This document shows positions 36,784 through 45,801 of a DNA stretch of 64,000 bases, piece by piece. The position numbers and the translations under genes are program-made. The notes below the pieces were generated by a model. The model saw nothing but the letters and a program-made list of their open reading frames with translations. It had not been told where the DNA came from and did no database searches. Source of the DNA: an uncultured Arenicella sp. (GTDB lineage Bacteria > Pseudomonadota > Gammaproteobacteria > Arenicellales > Arenicellaceae); NCBI GenBank assembly GCA_938048185.1, contig CALIVT010000018.1, forward strand, positions 62,001-126,000. The letters are read 5' to 3'. The number at the start of each line of letters is the position of its first letter. Within the stretch, counting starts at the first letter, position 1.

Positions 36784-37602
36784 TTACGCTAATTCTTTCG
36801 CGAGTTCTTCCGAGCGTCGCTTCGCTGCGTCAAAGGCTTGTTGCACTAGCCCTTTAAGATCGTTTTGGTTAAATGAATGCAGGGCTTTCTCCGTAGTGCC
36901 GTTAGGCGAGGTTACATTGTCAATCAGGGTTTGCAGCGAAATGTCACTAGACGCAACAAGCTGCGCTGCACCGGCTGCGGTTTGTACTGCCAGCGTTTTA
37001 GCGGTTTCAGCGCTTAAACCGGCTTTTTGCCCGGCTTCGATTAGGCCTTGCAGAAACAGCATGAAATAGGCCGGGCCGCTGCCCGATAAAGCGGTGATGC
37101 TGTCGATATCTTCTTCGCGTTCAACCCAAGCTGATTTACCCACCGCGTTGACTAAGTCAGTGGTTGTTTGGCGCTGCACATCACTTACGCGCGCATTTGC
37201 ATATAGGCCACTCGCGCCCATCCCGATCAACGCAGGGGTGTTGGGCATTACCCTGACTACGGCATATTCTCCATCAAGCCAGCGTTCGATAGAGTCAACT
37301 GTAATGCCAGCCACCACTGAAACGACTAAGGGATGTTTTGCCGCGAAAGCGCTCGCGTCAGGCGTTAATACGCTCTCTAGCACTTGGGGCTTGACGGCAA
37401 TGACCACGATTTCGGATGCTCGTATTAGCTCGTCATTGCTGGCGGCCACGTTGATACCGAACGTCTCGCGGAGCGCGAGTGCTTTTTCGTGGTTGGGCTC
37501 GAACACGTACAGGTTTGAGGGCGCTACGCTACCCTGTTTGATTAGACCGCCGATCAAGCTGGAAGCCATATTGCCACCACCGATAAAACCTATTGTTTGC
37601 AT
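36784..37602 (-). CDS. proC: pyrroline-5-carboxylate reductase
   Basis: A 272-residue NAD(P)H-dependent reductase, the last step of proline synthesis. The Rossmann start is IGFIGGGNMASSLIGGLIKQG; further motifs are VVIAVKPQVLESVL, VRVMPNTPALIGMGASGLYA and ALSGSGPAYFMLFLQGLIEAGQKAGLS. The end VTSPNGTTEKALHSFNQNDL is also typical. It lies between yggS and yggT on the minus strand. Confidence 0.95.
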   Translation of the reverse strand: MQTIGFIGGGNMASSLIGGLIKQGSVAPSNLYVFEPNHEKALALRETFGINVAASNDELIRASEIVVIAVKPQVLESVLTPDASAFAAKHPLVVSVVAGITVDSIERWLDGEYAVVRVMPNTPALIGMGASGLYANARVSDVQRQTTTDLVNAVGKSAWVEREEDIDSITALSGSGPAYFMLFLQGLIEAGQKAGLSAETAKTLAVQTAAGAAQLVASSDISLQTLIDNVTSPNGTTEKALHSFNQNDLKGLVQQAFDAAKRRSEELAKELA

Positions 37603-37663
37603 TAAGTTAAGCGTACCGAAAGATTAAAAATGCTGCCCTTGAATTGTAACGTGTTATTGAGCG

Positions 37664-38356
37664 TTAGTCTCTAGGGCCGAACAAGTCGGTACCGACGCGA
37701 ACCATTGTGCTGCCTTCATGAATGGCGGCTTCTAAGTCACCCGACATGCCCATAGACAATTGGTCAAGGTGTAAGCCATAACGTTGGTTTGTTTGTTGTA
37801 ATAGTTCGTTGGCTTGCGCGAATACTCGTCGTTGTTCGCCAAACGAGTCGCGCGCCTTAGGAATCATCATAAAGCCGCGTAAGTTTGCGCCGTCTAAGGC
37901 AGCGATTTGATCTGCCAGCTGTGCGGCTTCTTTGATTGCTACCCCAGCTTTCGAGTGTTCTTCATCTGGGTTTAGTTGAATCAATAAGTTGATAGGCTCG
38001 GCGTGTTGATGTTGTTGCGCGAGTCGAGCCGCGATTTTTAACCGATCAATTCCGTGCACCCAAGTAAAGCATTGGGCAATGGGCTTGGTCTTATTTGACT
38101 GGATCTGACCAATGAAGTGCCAGTCCGCGTGTCGCTCGTTAAGCTGAGCCTGTTTCTCGATAGATTCCTGAAGATAGTTCTCGCCAAGGGCGGTCAAACC
38201 AGCATCGATGAAGTCACTTATAAGGGCCGGGCTTTGTTTTTTGCTAGCGCCAATTAATGTCACCGCGTTTTGGCTACGATTGCAGTTCTCGCAAGCCCGC
38301 GCTATTCGGGCGCTTACCAAACTTAACTTTTGTGACGCGTAATCAGGATTACTCAT
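37664..38356 (-). CDS. yggS: YggS family PLP homeostasis protein
   Basis: A 230-residue protein of the alanine-racemase-like TIM-barrel fold. The PLP lysine is in LIGASKKQSPALI, and GENYLQESIEKQ, WHFIGQIQSNKTKPI, HGIDRLKIAARL and LSMGMSGDLEAAIHEGSTMVRVGTDLFG are family marks. YggS binds PLP without known catalysis and balances free vitamin B6. The ATG 38356 start was chosen over an upstream in-frame ATG because the family begins just after it. The gene is divergent from pilT across 101 bp. Confidence 0.92.
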   Translation of the reverse strand: MSNPDYASQKLSLVSARIARACENCNRSQNAVTLIGASKKQSPALISDFIDAGLTALGENYLQESIEKQAQLNERHADWHFIGQIQSNKTKPIAQCFTWVHGIDRLKIAARLAQQHQHAEPINLLIQLNPDEEHSKAGVAIKEAAQLADQIAALDGANLRGFMMIPKARDSFGEQRRVFAQANELLQQTNQRYGLHLDQLSMGMSGDLEAAIHEGSTMVRVGTDLFGPRD

Positions 38357-38457
38357 TGCGACTTTTGTGGTTATACTTAAAAAAACCAAATAGTAGCCCA
38401 TATTGGTAGTTCGCACAGCAGGCTACTGATAATAAGCAGATAGTCCCCGGAGAAGGT

Positions 38458-39495
38458 ATGGATATTGCAGAATTACTCGCATTTGCACAGAAAAACAAAG
38501 CATCAGATTTACACATCTCGGCTGGTCTACCACCGATGATTCGAGTCGACGGCGAAATGAAACGCATCAATTTGCCAACCTTGGATGATGAAACGGTATT
38601 GAAGATGATCTTCGATATTATGAATGACCAGCAACGCAAAACCTATGAAGAGAATTTGGAAGTGGATTTTTCGTTCGAAATTCCCAATGTCGCCCGTTTC
38701 CGGGTGAATGCCTTTAATCAAGACCGAGGGCCCGCCGCAGTATTTCGTACTATTCCATCGGTAGTGTTGAGCTTAGAGGATTTAGATGCACCGCTTATTT
38801 TTGGCGAGTTGGTCAACAAGCCTCGTGGTTTAATTTTGGTTACTGGCCCGACCGGCTCAGGTAAATCTACTACTCTCGCGGCAATGGTTGACCATATTAA
38901 TGAGAATAAACGCGAACATATTTTGACGGTCGAAGACCCTATCGAATTTGTTCACCAGAGCAAGAAATGTCTAATTAATCAGCGTGAGTTACATAAAAAC
39001 ACGCACAGTTTTGAAAACGCCTTGAAGTCGGCGTTGCGCGAAGACCCCGATGTGATCTTGGTGGGCGAGCTGCGTGATCTAGAGACCATTCGCTTGGCAA
39101 TGACCGCGGCCGAAACCGGTCACTTAGTATTGGCTACGCTGCACACCAGTTCTGCACCTAAGACCATTGACCGTATTGTCGATGTATTTCCGGCGGAAGA
39201 AAAATCAATGGTGCGTTCTATGTTGTCCGAGTCAATCCAAGCCGTTATCTCGCAAACGCTTCTTAAACGAGTCGGTGGTGGACGAGTCGCCGCGCATGAA
39301 ATCATGGTCGGTACCAACGCGATTCGAAACTTGATTCGAGAAGACAAAATTGCGCAAATGTATTCTATGATTCAAACCGGTCAGCATGACGGTATGCAAA
39401 CTCTTGATCAGTGCCTCGAGAAGTTGTTGCGCGATCGTTTAATAACGCCGGCTGACGCCCGTCGCCGCGCGGTTGACAAGAGCAAATTCATGTAG
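38458..39495 (+). CDS. pilT: type IV pilus retraction ATPase PilT
   Basis: A 345-residue hexameric ATPase. The N-terminal PAS-like domain has ASDLHISAGLPPMIRVDG. The Walker A is TGPTGSGKSTT, the Asp box is LTVEDPIEF, the Walker B is DPDVILVGELRDLETI and the His box is GHLVLATLHTSSA. It retracts type IV pili for twitching and DNA uptake. GGAGAAGGT precedes ATG 38458. PilU follows after 54 bp. Only the motor is present here; the pilus assembly genes are elsewhere. Confidence 0.96.
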   Translation: MDIAELLAFAQKNKASDLHISAGLPPMIRVDGEMKRINLPTLDDETVLKMIFDIMNDQQRKTYEENLEVDFSFEIPNVARFRVNAFNQDRGPAAVFRTIPSVVLSLEDLDAPLIFGELVNKPRGLILVTGPTGSGKSTTLAAMVDHINENKREHILTVEDPIEFVHQSKKCLINQRELHKNTHSFENALKSALREDPDVILVGELRDLETIRLAMTAAETGHLVLATLHTSSAPKTIDRIVDVFPAEEKSMVRSMLSESIQAVISQTLLKRVGGGRVAAHEIMVGTNAIRNLIREDKIAQMYSMIQTGQHDGMQTLDQCLEKLLRDRLITPADARRRAVDKSKFM

Positions 39496-39549
39496 ACTTT
39501 GAATCAATCCCTACGTCAAAGCACTCCGAAATAAATAGGAATTTGAATA

Positions 39550-40680
39550 ATGTATAAAATGGCCGATTTGTTGCGCGCGATGATGGTAAAGAACGCGTCC
39601 GATATGTTCATTACCGCCAACGCCACGCCCAGTTTTAAAGTGGACGGCAAGATTTACCCGATTGCCGGTAACCCATTAGACCGAAAAGAATCGCAAGAGC
39701 TGTGTTACTCCATCATGAACGAGGAGCAACGCAGAATTTTCGAGAGCGAGAAGGAATGTAACTTCGCGATTCACCCCAAGCAAATTGGGCGCTTCAGGGT
39801 CAACGTATTTATTCAACAAGACAGCGTAGGCATGGTGCTGCGTGCCATTAAAACCAACATCCCGACAACCGAAGAGCTGCAAATTCCGGAAGTCTTGAAA
39901 AAGATGATCATGAAAAAGCGCGGTTTGCTGATCTTTGTTGGCGGAACGGGCACGGGTAAGAGTACGTCGATGGCGGCGCTAGTGGACTATCGTAATCGTA
40001 ATTCGCAGGACCATATAATTACCATTGAAGACCCGATTGAATATTTGCACACGCATAAAAAATCGATTGTTACCCAGCGCGAAGTTGGGGTAGATACCAA
40101 CTCGTTTGAAATCGCCCTGATCAATGCCATGCGTCAGGCACCTGATGTGATTCAAATTGGCGAAATTCGTACTCGCGAAACGATGGATGCCGCGATTGTG
40201 TTCTCCGAGACGGGGCATTTATGCATTGCGACGTTACACGCAAATAACGCCTATCAGGCCCTAGACCGAATTTTTAACTTCTTTCCAGCGGATCGGCGTG
40301 ATCAGCTATCGATGGACTTGTCCTTGAACTTGTATGGGCTGGTATCTCAGCGATTGCTGCCGGTAAAAGACAAAGAAGGCCGAGTTCCCGCGGTGGAAAT
40401 TTTGATCAATAGCCCGATGATTTCAGACATGATCAAAGACCACAGGATTGACGAAATTCGCAGTGCAATGGCGAAGTCAGTTGAATGGGGAATGCAGACC
40501 TTTGATCAAGCATTGTTTGACTTGCACGAACGCGATTTAATTACCTACGAGGACGCGATTAAAAACGCTGAATCCGAGAATGATCTGCGTCTCGCAATCA
40601 AGCTCAAAGGTAAGGACGCAGCGAAAACTGAGTTTGGTGAAACCTTGGCTGACGTCGGCTTTGAGGATGAAGAATTCTAG
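39550..40680 (+). CDS. pilU: type IV pilus retraction accessory ATPase PilU
   Basis: A 376-residue paralogue of PilT. Its Walker A is VGGTGTGKSTS; the Asp box is TIEDPIEYLH, the Walker B is APDVIQIGEIRTRETM and the His box is GHLCIATLHANNAY. The acidic C-terminal extension ending in ADVGFEDEEF is usual for PilU. PilU supports PilT-dependent retraction under load. The gene follows pilT and ends the conserved block before the A+T-rich island. Confidence 0.95.
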   Translation: MYKMADLLRAMMVKNASDMFITANATPSFKVDGKIYPIAGNPLDRKESQELCYSIMNEEQRRIFESEKECNFAIHPKQIGRFRVNVFIQQDSVGMVLRAIKTNIPTTEELQIPEVLKKMIMKKRGLLIFVGGTGTGKSTSMAALVDYRNRNSQDHIITIEDPIEYLHTHKKSIVTQREVGVDTNSFEIALINAMRQAPDVIQIGEIRTRETMDAAIVFSETGHLCIATLHANNAYQALDRIFNFFPADRRDQLSMDLSLNLYGLVSQRLLPVKDKEGRVPAVEILINSPMISDMIKDHRIDEIRSAMAKSVEWGMQTFDQALFDLHERDLITYEDAIKNAESENDLRLAIKLKGKDAAKTEFGETLADVGFEDEEF

Positions 40681-41176
40681 CGTTAGAGTTAGAAAGTCAT
40701 TGAGGCAATGAGCTGGGGGTTAGACGTCTAGATTAAATCTGACGATAACCTCATGAGTAGGTTTCAACCAGACCAGGCAGTCTGCTGATTTACCCGAAAT
40801 GGACGTTCGCTACCATGCTCAAAAATATAATGCCCGCTGTAAAAAGACAATGTTACATCCAGCTTGTGGAAAAAATTTATCTTCAAGTATTTTTGACCTG
40901 ATTGTTCTTTTTATACAAACAACTAATATCAGCCTACCCTTAACTGCCGTTATCCATTCGAGATCACAATGAAAAATAGATGATTAGTCATATTATTTGG
41001 GCGATTGGATATTAAGAACGCATAGACTTTGTTGTCAAATAACTTATTGGCGCTTTGCACATTAAGTGTAGAGATTGTAATCAATAATTTTTGTGCTTTG
41101 GATGAAAATAAGAAGCACATTAACAGCACACATCACTTGAGTTGACTTCGATTGTCTACTTAAGTTCGAGGTTTAA
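40681..41176. other. 496-bp gap at the left edge of the A+T-rich island
   Basis: No gene or RNA gene was recognised here. The composition becomes visibly A+T-rich past about 40840. It must hold the promoter for the 1200-residue protein gene. No inverted repeats, attachment-like duplications or transposase remnants were seen, so how the island was acquired is not shown. Confidence 0.6.
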
Positions 41177-44100
41177 GTGTTTAAATACAGTATTTTAGTT
41201 GCCATGTTATTGCTTGGTCCGATTGATCTAGGCGCTGCCGAGCAGCGCTACAGTAATTATGTAGGCGGTAACTCTTATCAAAAAAACTCAACGCAGTTTT
41301 TAACGTTCATCGATGAACGTTTTTTTTCGTATGAAGGCGATGAGAAAAAGTTGGATGTAAAAAAAATACGTAATGTGCAGCACATGCTTAGGACCAAGCA
41401 TAGGCAACTTTTAGATTCGTTTAAACAATCGGTTAAAATTGAGTTTATTAATAGGCATCAATATTCAGATAAAAAATCAGACAAACGGGCCGCAAATCGA
41501 ACGGGTAAGGCTGCTCGCGTAAACCTCCCTTTCACTGTCTTAGATGAGCGACTTGAATACTTAATTCAGAATCAAAATACGTTAACACCCAATCAAATAG
41601 AGGATGAAATTTCAACGTTGATGGTCTATTACCAGGCCGTCGAAAGTTATGATGATGAAAACCTCTACCAGCGAGCATTGGAATCTGTGAAGAGCTTATT
41701 GCCGCCTTGGTATGATATTCCTAAACTGAATCCGCCAGAGAAGGAGGCTCTTAACCTATTAGAAAATGATCAGTTTTTATCCACTGATCAATTGGTAGAA
41801 AAGCACAGGCAAAAAAAGGACTTTTCCTTATTAGACCCTCCAAATAGCGCGTTTTGGAATAATAATAACATTGAAGCGTTTGATCCAAACTCAGAAGAGT
41901 TTCTTGGCGAACGTTTTTTCCCACAAGCTGATGCGGTGATGGTTTATGACCGAATGGGAACGGGGCAGATTAAAATTAAAGCTGATTTTTATCCTGCTGA
42001 AACAAAAAATGTCTGTGCTACAGATTTGGACAACGGAAATGTAACTCTGCGCCTCGGTCAAGAAAATCAAAACCAGCTCATTGCTACCCAATTAGCGCGA
42101 GCGGTTGGCTATCCCTCAATTCCACATGTTTATCGTCCGCAAGTGAAGATGTATCTTTGTGACACGACTTTTGAAGCTTTTGTGGCTCAGTGGAAAGCAC
42201 TTCATGATACGAATCAAGGCAACTTTTTAAGCTACGGCGAATACCTTGAGGCTGAGCACGCTGTGTTGTTAAGGGGTGTGGCCCTAGAGTCCTATCCAGG
42301 TGATAAAAAGGATCGATATAGAAAGGTAGGGCCGTTTAATATTGAATCAATGAACTTAGGCCAACGTCGAGAATGGCGTGCATGGCTGGCGATGAATGCC
42401 CTCATTGGTTTGTTAGATGTTCGAGAGCTTAATTTTAGAATGGATATGTACAAGCCAGAGGGGAGCGGACAAGCTTGGCAGCCTCTCCTATACTTTAATG
42501 ACTTAGGGCGATCTTTAGGCTATCACTTAATTCGAACGCACGGCAACGCATCAGACTTTACTGGCAACTTAGCGAAGGACAAAGGTTCTTATGTTCGCCT
42601 ACACTGGGACCATTACCGAATTGAGCATGACCATTTTGACAGTACCACCGCCGCTGATGTCAAGTGGATGATTAGAAGGCTTGCGCGCCTATCAGATCAA
42701 CAAATCAACGACATAATAGATAATTCTGGTCACGTTCCAGCCGTGGCGGATCTATATAAAACGAATTTAAAGCTAAGAATTAAAAGCATGATCGATGCCT
42801 TCGATTTGTCAAACGAAGTGCAAACAGATCATAAAATTTTAAATTATCAAGAACTGTCGGATAAGTACCCGGGCTATGTATCTAAAAAAGGTAAATTGCT
42901 TGCCGCACTGGAAACAGAATCTCAATCGACAAGGCCGCTTGGGTATACCGCGAGCATCAATGAAATTTTATCGCTGGGTTTTGCAACACTCCTTCAAGCG
43001 CCGCTGTATGATTTGAGGCCGATTGCAGAATTGGACGATTTCTCTAAAGCGACAAACTTAAATTTCTCTGGTGACACGTTTGATCTAGGCTTAGGAGTTC
43101 GAGTCAGCTCTCAAAGACGCCTGTCAATCAACGAGGAGAAAACCGCGTATGAAAAGCGTTATTTGGTCGAAGATACGGCTTTCATTTCGATACCCTTAGG
43201 GTTGTTAGATCGAGATGTAACATCATCGAGAGGCTTTTTTAGTGGCCGTTTGCCATTGGGCGTACAGTATGTGTACGAATACAAGTACTATCATAGTCAT
43301 GACACGGTGGCTGAGGCAGCAAACACCCATTTTTTTAAGCGGCTAATGCCGTGGAAACTGCAAAGTATAAAAGATGATTTTTCCGCGGGTGAAGCCATCT
43401 ACAGCCGGACATCTTTTCAATGGACCGCAGGGAGCTTTCAACTTAGAACCGCCAGTGACAATGTCCGTTTTGAGCTCACACCGCTAGGTTTTTCTCAAAC
43501 GTTAAATGCAGACGAGTTTTATGCGTATAAAGAATCCCGCGATTTAGTGGAAGTTGTAAAAACAAATGGGACGTCCAGTGAGTGGAGATCTGGTGTTGAC
43601 CTAACCGGTTTGTGGTCTATCGCAGCTCTCCATTCAAATTCAAAAGAAAATAAAAATTATTCATATTTTAGATTTGATTTCTCTTCAGATGGAAATAGAG
43701 AAAAATTGGAAGAAGCTTTAACTGCCATTTTGCAAAAAAATGATTTTAATTTAGCTAGAGAATTCTCGGCAACATACGATTTGCTGCATAAAGTTAACAA
43801 AAGAGAGACAAGGTTATGTTTTCTGGCTTGGTGCCGTCAAAATAATAACCAAGACGGGGTGTTTGCAATTAAAGAGTATGCCAACGCCTGGCAGCAGGAT
43901 AATGGAGACAAAGATACGGAATTTTCTAAGCACACACTTCATCCGAAAAAAGAGCGCATTGTCATTCAAGGTCAGAGAATCAAGTCCAGCGATCGACAAT
44001 TAGCTAGGATATGGAATGAAGAAATAAGTTTGGGCGGTGCAGAGACAATCGCAAATTTTTTCTTGGGCTTAAGAGATGAAGCGTATTCGCAAAGGATAAA

Positions 44101-44779
44101 AATGGAGTCTGTTTACAATCCGAAAAAGCAAAAAGTCACAGGCATCGATGTAAGGGTGCAGCTAATAAAGACAGACAACTGGATGAAAGAAAACGAGTTT
44201 GAAAAGCTTAAAACTTTCTATGGAAACCGAGCTGATTATGAAAATAGAGAAGAGGCACGCGAGTATTTTGATTTTGAATACCCTAAAAATTTAAAAGCAT
44301 TATCGCCTGTTGCCTCTCAAATGACGTTGCAGCTTAAGATGCCAGGAGTAGTTCGACTTATTTCAGAACTCAGAAAAAACACGGAGCTCTGTAAAGAGCT
44401 TTGCCAACGGCGTTTAGACAGTCTTGGACGCTACGATTTGGAAAGCTTGGAAGGGGCTCAACGATTTAATAAAAAGTTCTTGCTGTTATTAGACGGCGTT
44501 TTGGGCAAAAAAATGCGCAAAATGGGCCGTATAAAAAGTCTGCTAGAAGACGATCAGTACTGGTTGATTGCCAGAATTACAAACCCTCTTCGCTATACAA
44601 CCCCGGTGTCTTTAGATGACGTTAATATTTCGCTTTTTGCTCCGGAGCAAGGTAAGTATCTTGGCCCAAGTTATTTAGAAAAATTCAGATACGAGCACAG
44701 TGTTGAGCCAATTCTATCTCGAGAACAAGTGGTTCCAGAGCAGATCAGTAGATCTCGCGGTCTGTTCGCTGATTTCTAA
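41177..44779 (+). CDS. large exported protein of unknown family with a kinase-like core
   Basis: A 1200-residue protein. Residues 1-21 read as a signal peptide (SILVAMLLLGPIDLGAA). Residues 50-220 are helical and charged. Residues 245-460 hold a set of motifs in the order of a protein-kinase-like fold: IKIKADF (Lys266/268), a helix NQLIATQLARAVGYPSIPH (299-317), LLDVRELNF with Asp414 and Asn419, and YFNDLGRSLG with Asp442. This resembles CotH or HipA-type kinases only in outline. Residues 600-1200 contain beta-rich stretches and match nothing I recognise. No lipobox is seen. The start follows a TAAGTTCGAGG stretch. The product would act in the periplasm or outside. It converges with a DUF4956 gene, a family often found with CotH proteins. 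Confidence 0.6.
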   Translation: MFKYSILVAMLLLGPIDLGAAEQRYSNYVGGNSYQKNSTQFLTFIDERFFSYEGDEKKLDVKKIRNVQHMLRTKHRQLLDSFKQSVKIEFINRHQYSDKKSDKRAANRTGKAARVNLPFTVLDERLEYLIQNQNTLTPNQIEDEISTLMVYYQAVESYDDENLYQRALESVKSLLPPWYDIPKLNPPEKEALNLLENDQFLSTDQLVEKHRQKKDFSLLDPPNSAFWNNNNIEAFDPNSEEFLGERFFPQADAVMVYDRMGTGQIKIKADFYPAETKNVCATDLDNGNVTLRLGQENQNQLIATQLARAVGYPSIPHVYRPQVKMYLCDTTFEAFVAQWKALHDTNQGNFLSYGEYLEAEHAVLLRGVALESYPGDKKDRYRKVGPFNIESMNLGQRREWRAWLAMNALIGLLDVRELNFRMDMYKPEGSGQAWQPLLYFNDLGRSLGYHLIRTHGNASDFTGNLAKDKGSYVRLHWDHYRIEHDHFDSTTAADVKWMIRRLARLSDQQINDIIDNSGHVPAVADLYKTNLKLRIKSMIDAFDLSNEVQTDHKILNYQELSDKYPGYVSKKGKLLAALETESQSTRPLGYTASINEILSLGFATLLQAPLYDLRPIAELDDFSKATNLNFSGDTFDLGLGVRVSSQRRLSINEEKTAYEKRYLVEDTAFISIPLGLLDRDVTSSRGFFSGRLPLGVQYVYEYKYYHSHDTVAEAANTHFFKRLMPWKLQSIKDDFSAGEAIYSRTSFQWTAGSFQLRTASDNVRFELTPLGFSQTLNADEFYAYKESRDLVEVVKTNGTSSEWRSGVDLTGLWSIAALHSNSKENKNYSYFRFDFSSDGNREKLEEALTAILQKNDFNLAREFSATYDLLHKVNKRETRLCFLAWCRQNNNQDGVFAIKEYANAWQQDNGDKDTEFSKHTLHPKKERIVIQGQRIKSSDRQLARIWNEEISLGGAETIANFFLGLRDEAYSQRIKMESVYNPKKQKVTGIDVRVQLIKTDNWMKENEFEKLKTFYGNRADYENREEAREYFDFEYPKNLKALSPVASQMTLQLKMPGVVRLISELRKNTELCKELCQRRLDSLGRYDLESLEGAQRFNKKFLLLLDGVLGKKMRKMGRIKSLLEDDQYWLIARITNPLRYTTPVSLDDVNISLFAPEQGKYLGPSYLEKFRYEHSVEPILSREQVVPEQISRSRGLFADF

Positions 44780-44790
44780 TTTGGTCAAAC

Positions 44791-44829
44791 AAAAAGATGC
44801 ATTTAGGTTTCTTTAATGTGTCTTTTTTT
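44791..44829 (+). terminator. terminator after the 1200-residue protein gene
   Basis: A 13-bp stem with two G-T wobbles (44791-44803 and 44815-44827), an 11-base loop and a T run to 44829, just 12 bp after the stop codon. Confidence 0.6.
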
Positions 44830-44856
44830 CAATCCCGTTTTCTAAGCCACAGTACA

Positions 44857-45441
44857 TTACTTACTGTGTTCGCACTTATGCCGTATGCGAATCTTCGTAG
44901 TGCCATTTGAAAAATCGATGGACTCAATATTCAAGTACGTTATATCAAAGCCCGTGCGTTGTTTTAGATCAGCGAGCAGAACAGCCCGATTTTCTAGTCC
45001 GATATTTTCAATTTTTTCATACTTAATCGTTGTTTCTTGAGTGACCGGGAGTAAAAAACGAACCTCTAAGGTATAAGCGAAGATGCATATAACGGCATTG
45101 ATTATAGAGAGCCCGAATAGGCTAATTGGGCCAACAGCGGTGATTAACGCGATTGAAATTACCAGAAATAGGTAGGTCATTTCTTTGATGGTTATCGACT
45201 CGGTTCGATACCTTAACATCGAAAAAACCGCGAACAGTCCGAACGCGAACCCCATTGAAATATCGGCCGAATGCAAGAGGTACGTTACCATAAACACACC
45301 GGCACCGAACATCATGAACGAGACGGCATAGGGTCGGTTTCTTGAGTGTTGGAAGTAACAGCCTCTTACTAACACAATTATAAAAATTGTATTAACAATG
45401 AAGCGCGCAAGAAAATTTAATTCCATCGTTAAGTCAGACAC
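44857..45441 (-). CDS. DUF4956 family membrane protein
   Basis: A 194-residue protein with four hydrophobic segments (residues about 8-25, 40-56, 60-73 and 85-125) and a C-terminal soluble domain. The pattern FGAGVFMVTYLLHSADISMGFAFGLFAVFSMLRYRTESITIKEMTYLFLVISIA is characteristic of DUF4956. The end ADLKQRTGFDITYLNIESIDF is the conserved tail. DUF4956 genes often stand beside VTC-type polyphosphate polymerase and CotH-type genes, but no VTC gene is in this window. The GTG start at 45441 has AGGTAGGAAC before it; ATG 45426 is poorer. Its function is unknown. Confidence 0.8.
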   Translation of the reverse strand: MSDLTMELNFLARFIVNTIFIIVLVRGCYFQHSRNRPYAVSFMMFGAGVFMVTYLLHSADISMGFAFGLFAVFSMLRYRTESITIKEMTYLFLVISIALITAVGPISLFGLSIINAVICIFAYTLEVRFLLPVTQETTIKYEKIENIGLENRAVLLADLKQRTGFDITYLNIESIDFSNGTTKIRIRHKCEHSK

Positions 45442-45801
45442 GTTCCTACCTTTTTGCTAATTTCTTTGAGTGGCGTTGAAGAAATTTTTTTCAAAATAAC
45501 TCTTTATAAATCCAAGATTAATTCACCCAGTAATTTACCATGCGTGAGAATATATGCACTTTTCTGTAGGCTAATTCTTAGTGTTTTTTGTTCGTTTGTG
45601 AATTTGATCCGAATGAACAGTCAACTATTTGGGCTGTACGCTGAAGGACGCGACAATTTTTCGTTAAATTACCGATCGCCCATAAACCGCCGTTTAAAAA
45701 AACGACAAAGGACTGGCCTATAATTCACTAAATTTAGTTGAACTACAATCTAGGCCCATGTAGCTTCGGTCTAGGGTTTTATATTAAATAGTAGTATCAA
45801 G
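45442..45801. promoter_or_regulatory. 360-bp divergent region between the DUF4956 and metallophosphoesterase genes
   Basis: A+T-rich and without a convincing gene. An 89-codon open frame at 45454-45723 lacks a start signal and homology and is not accepted. Promoters for both divergent genes must lie here. A few short A/T runs (such as TTAAATTACC) were seen, but no operator. Confidence 0.5.

Noticed and set aside
45454-45723. 89-codon frame between the DUF4956 and phosphoesterase genes
   Set aside because: No ribosome-binding site, biased toward random A+T-rich sequence and no recognisable family. Treated as non-coding.
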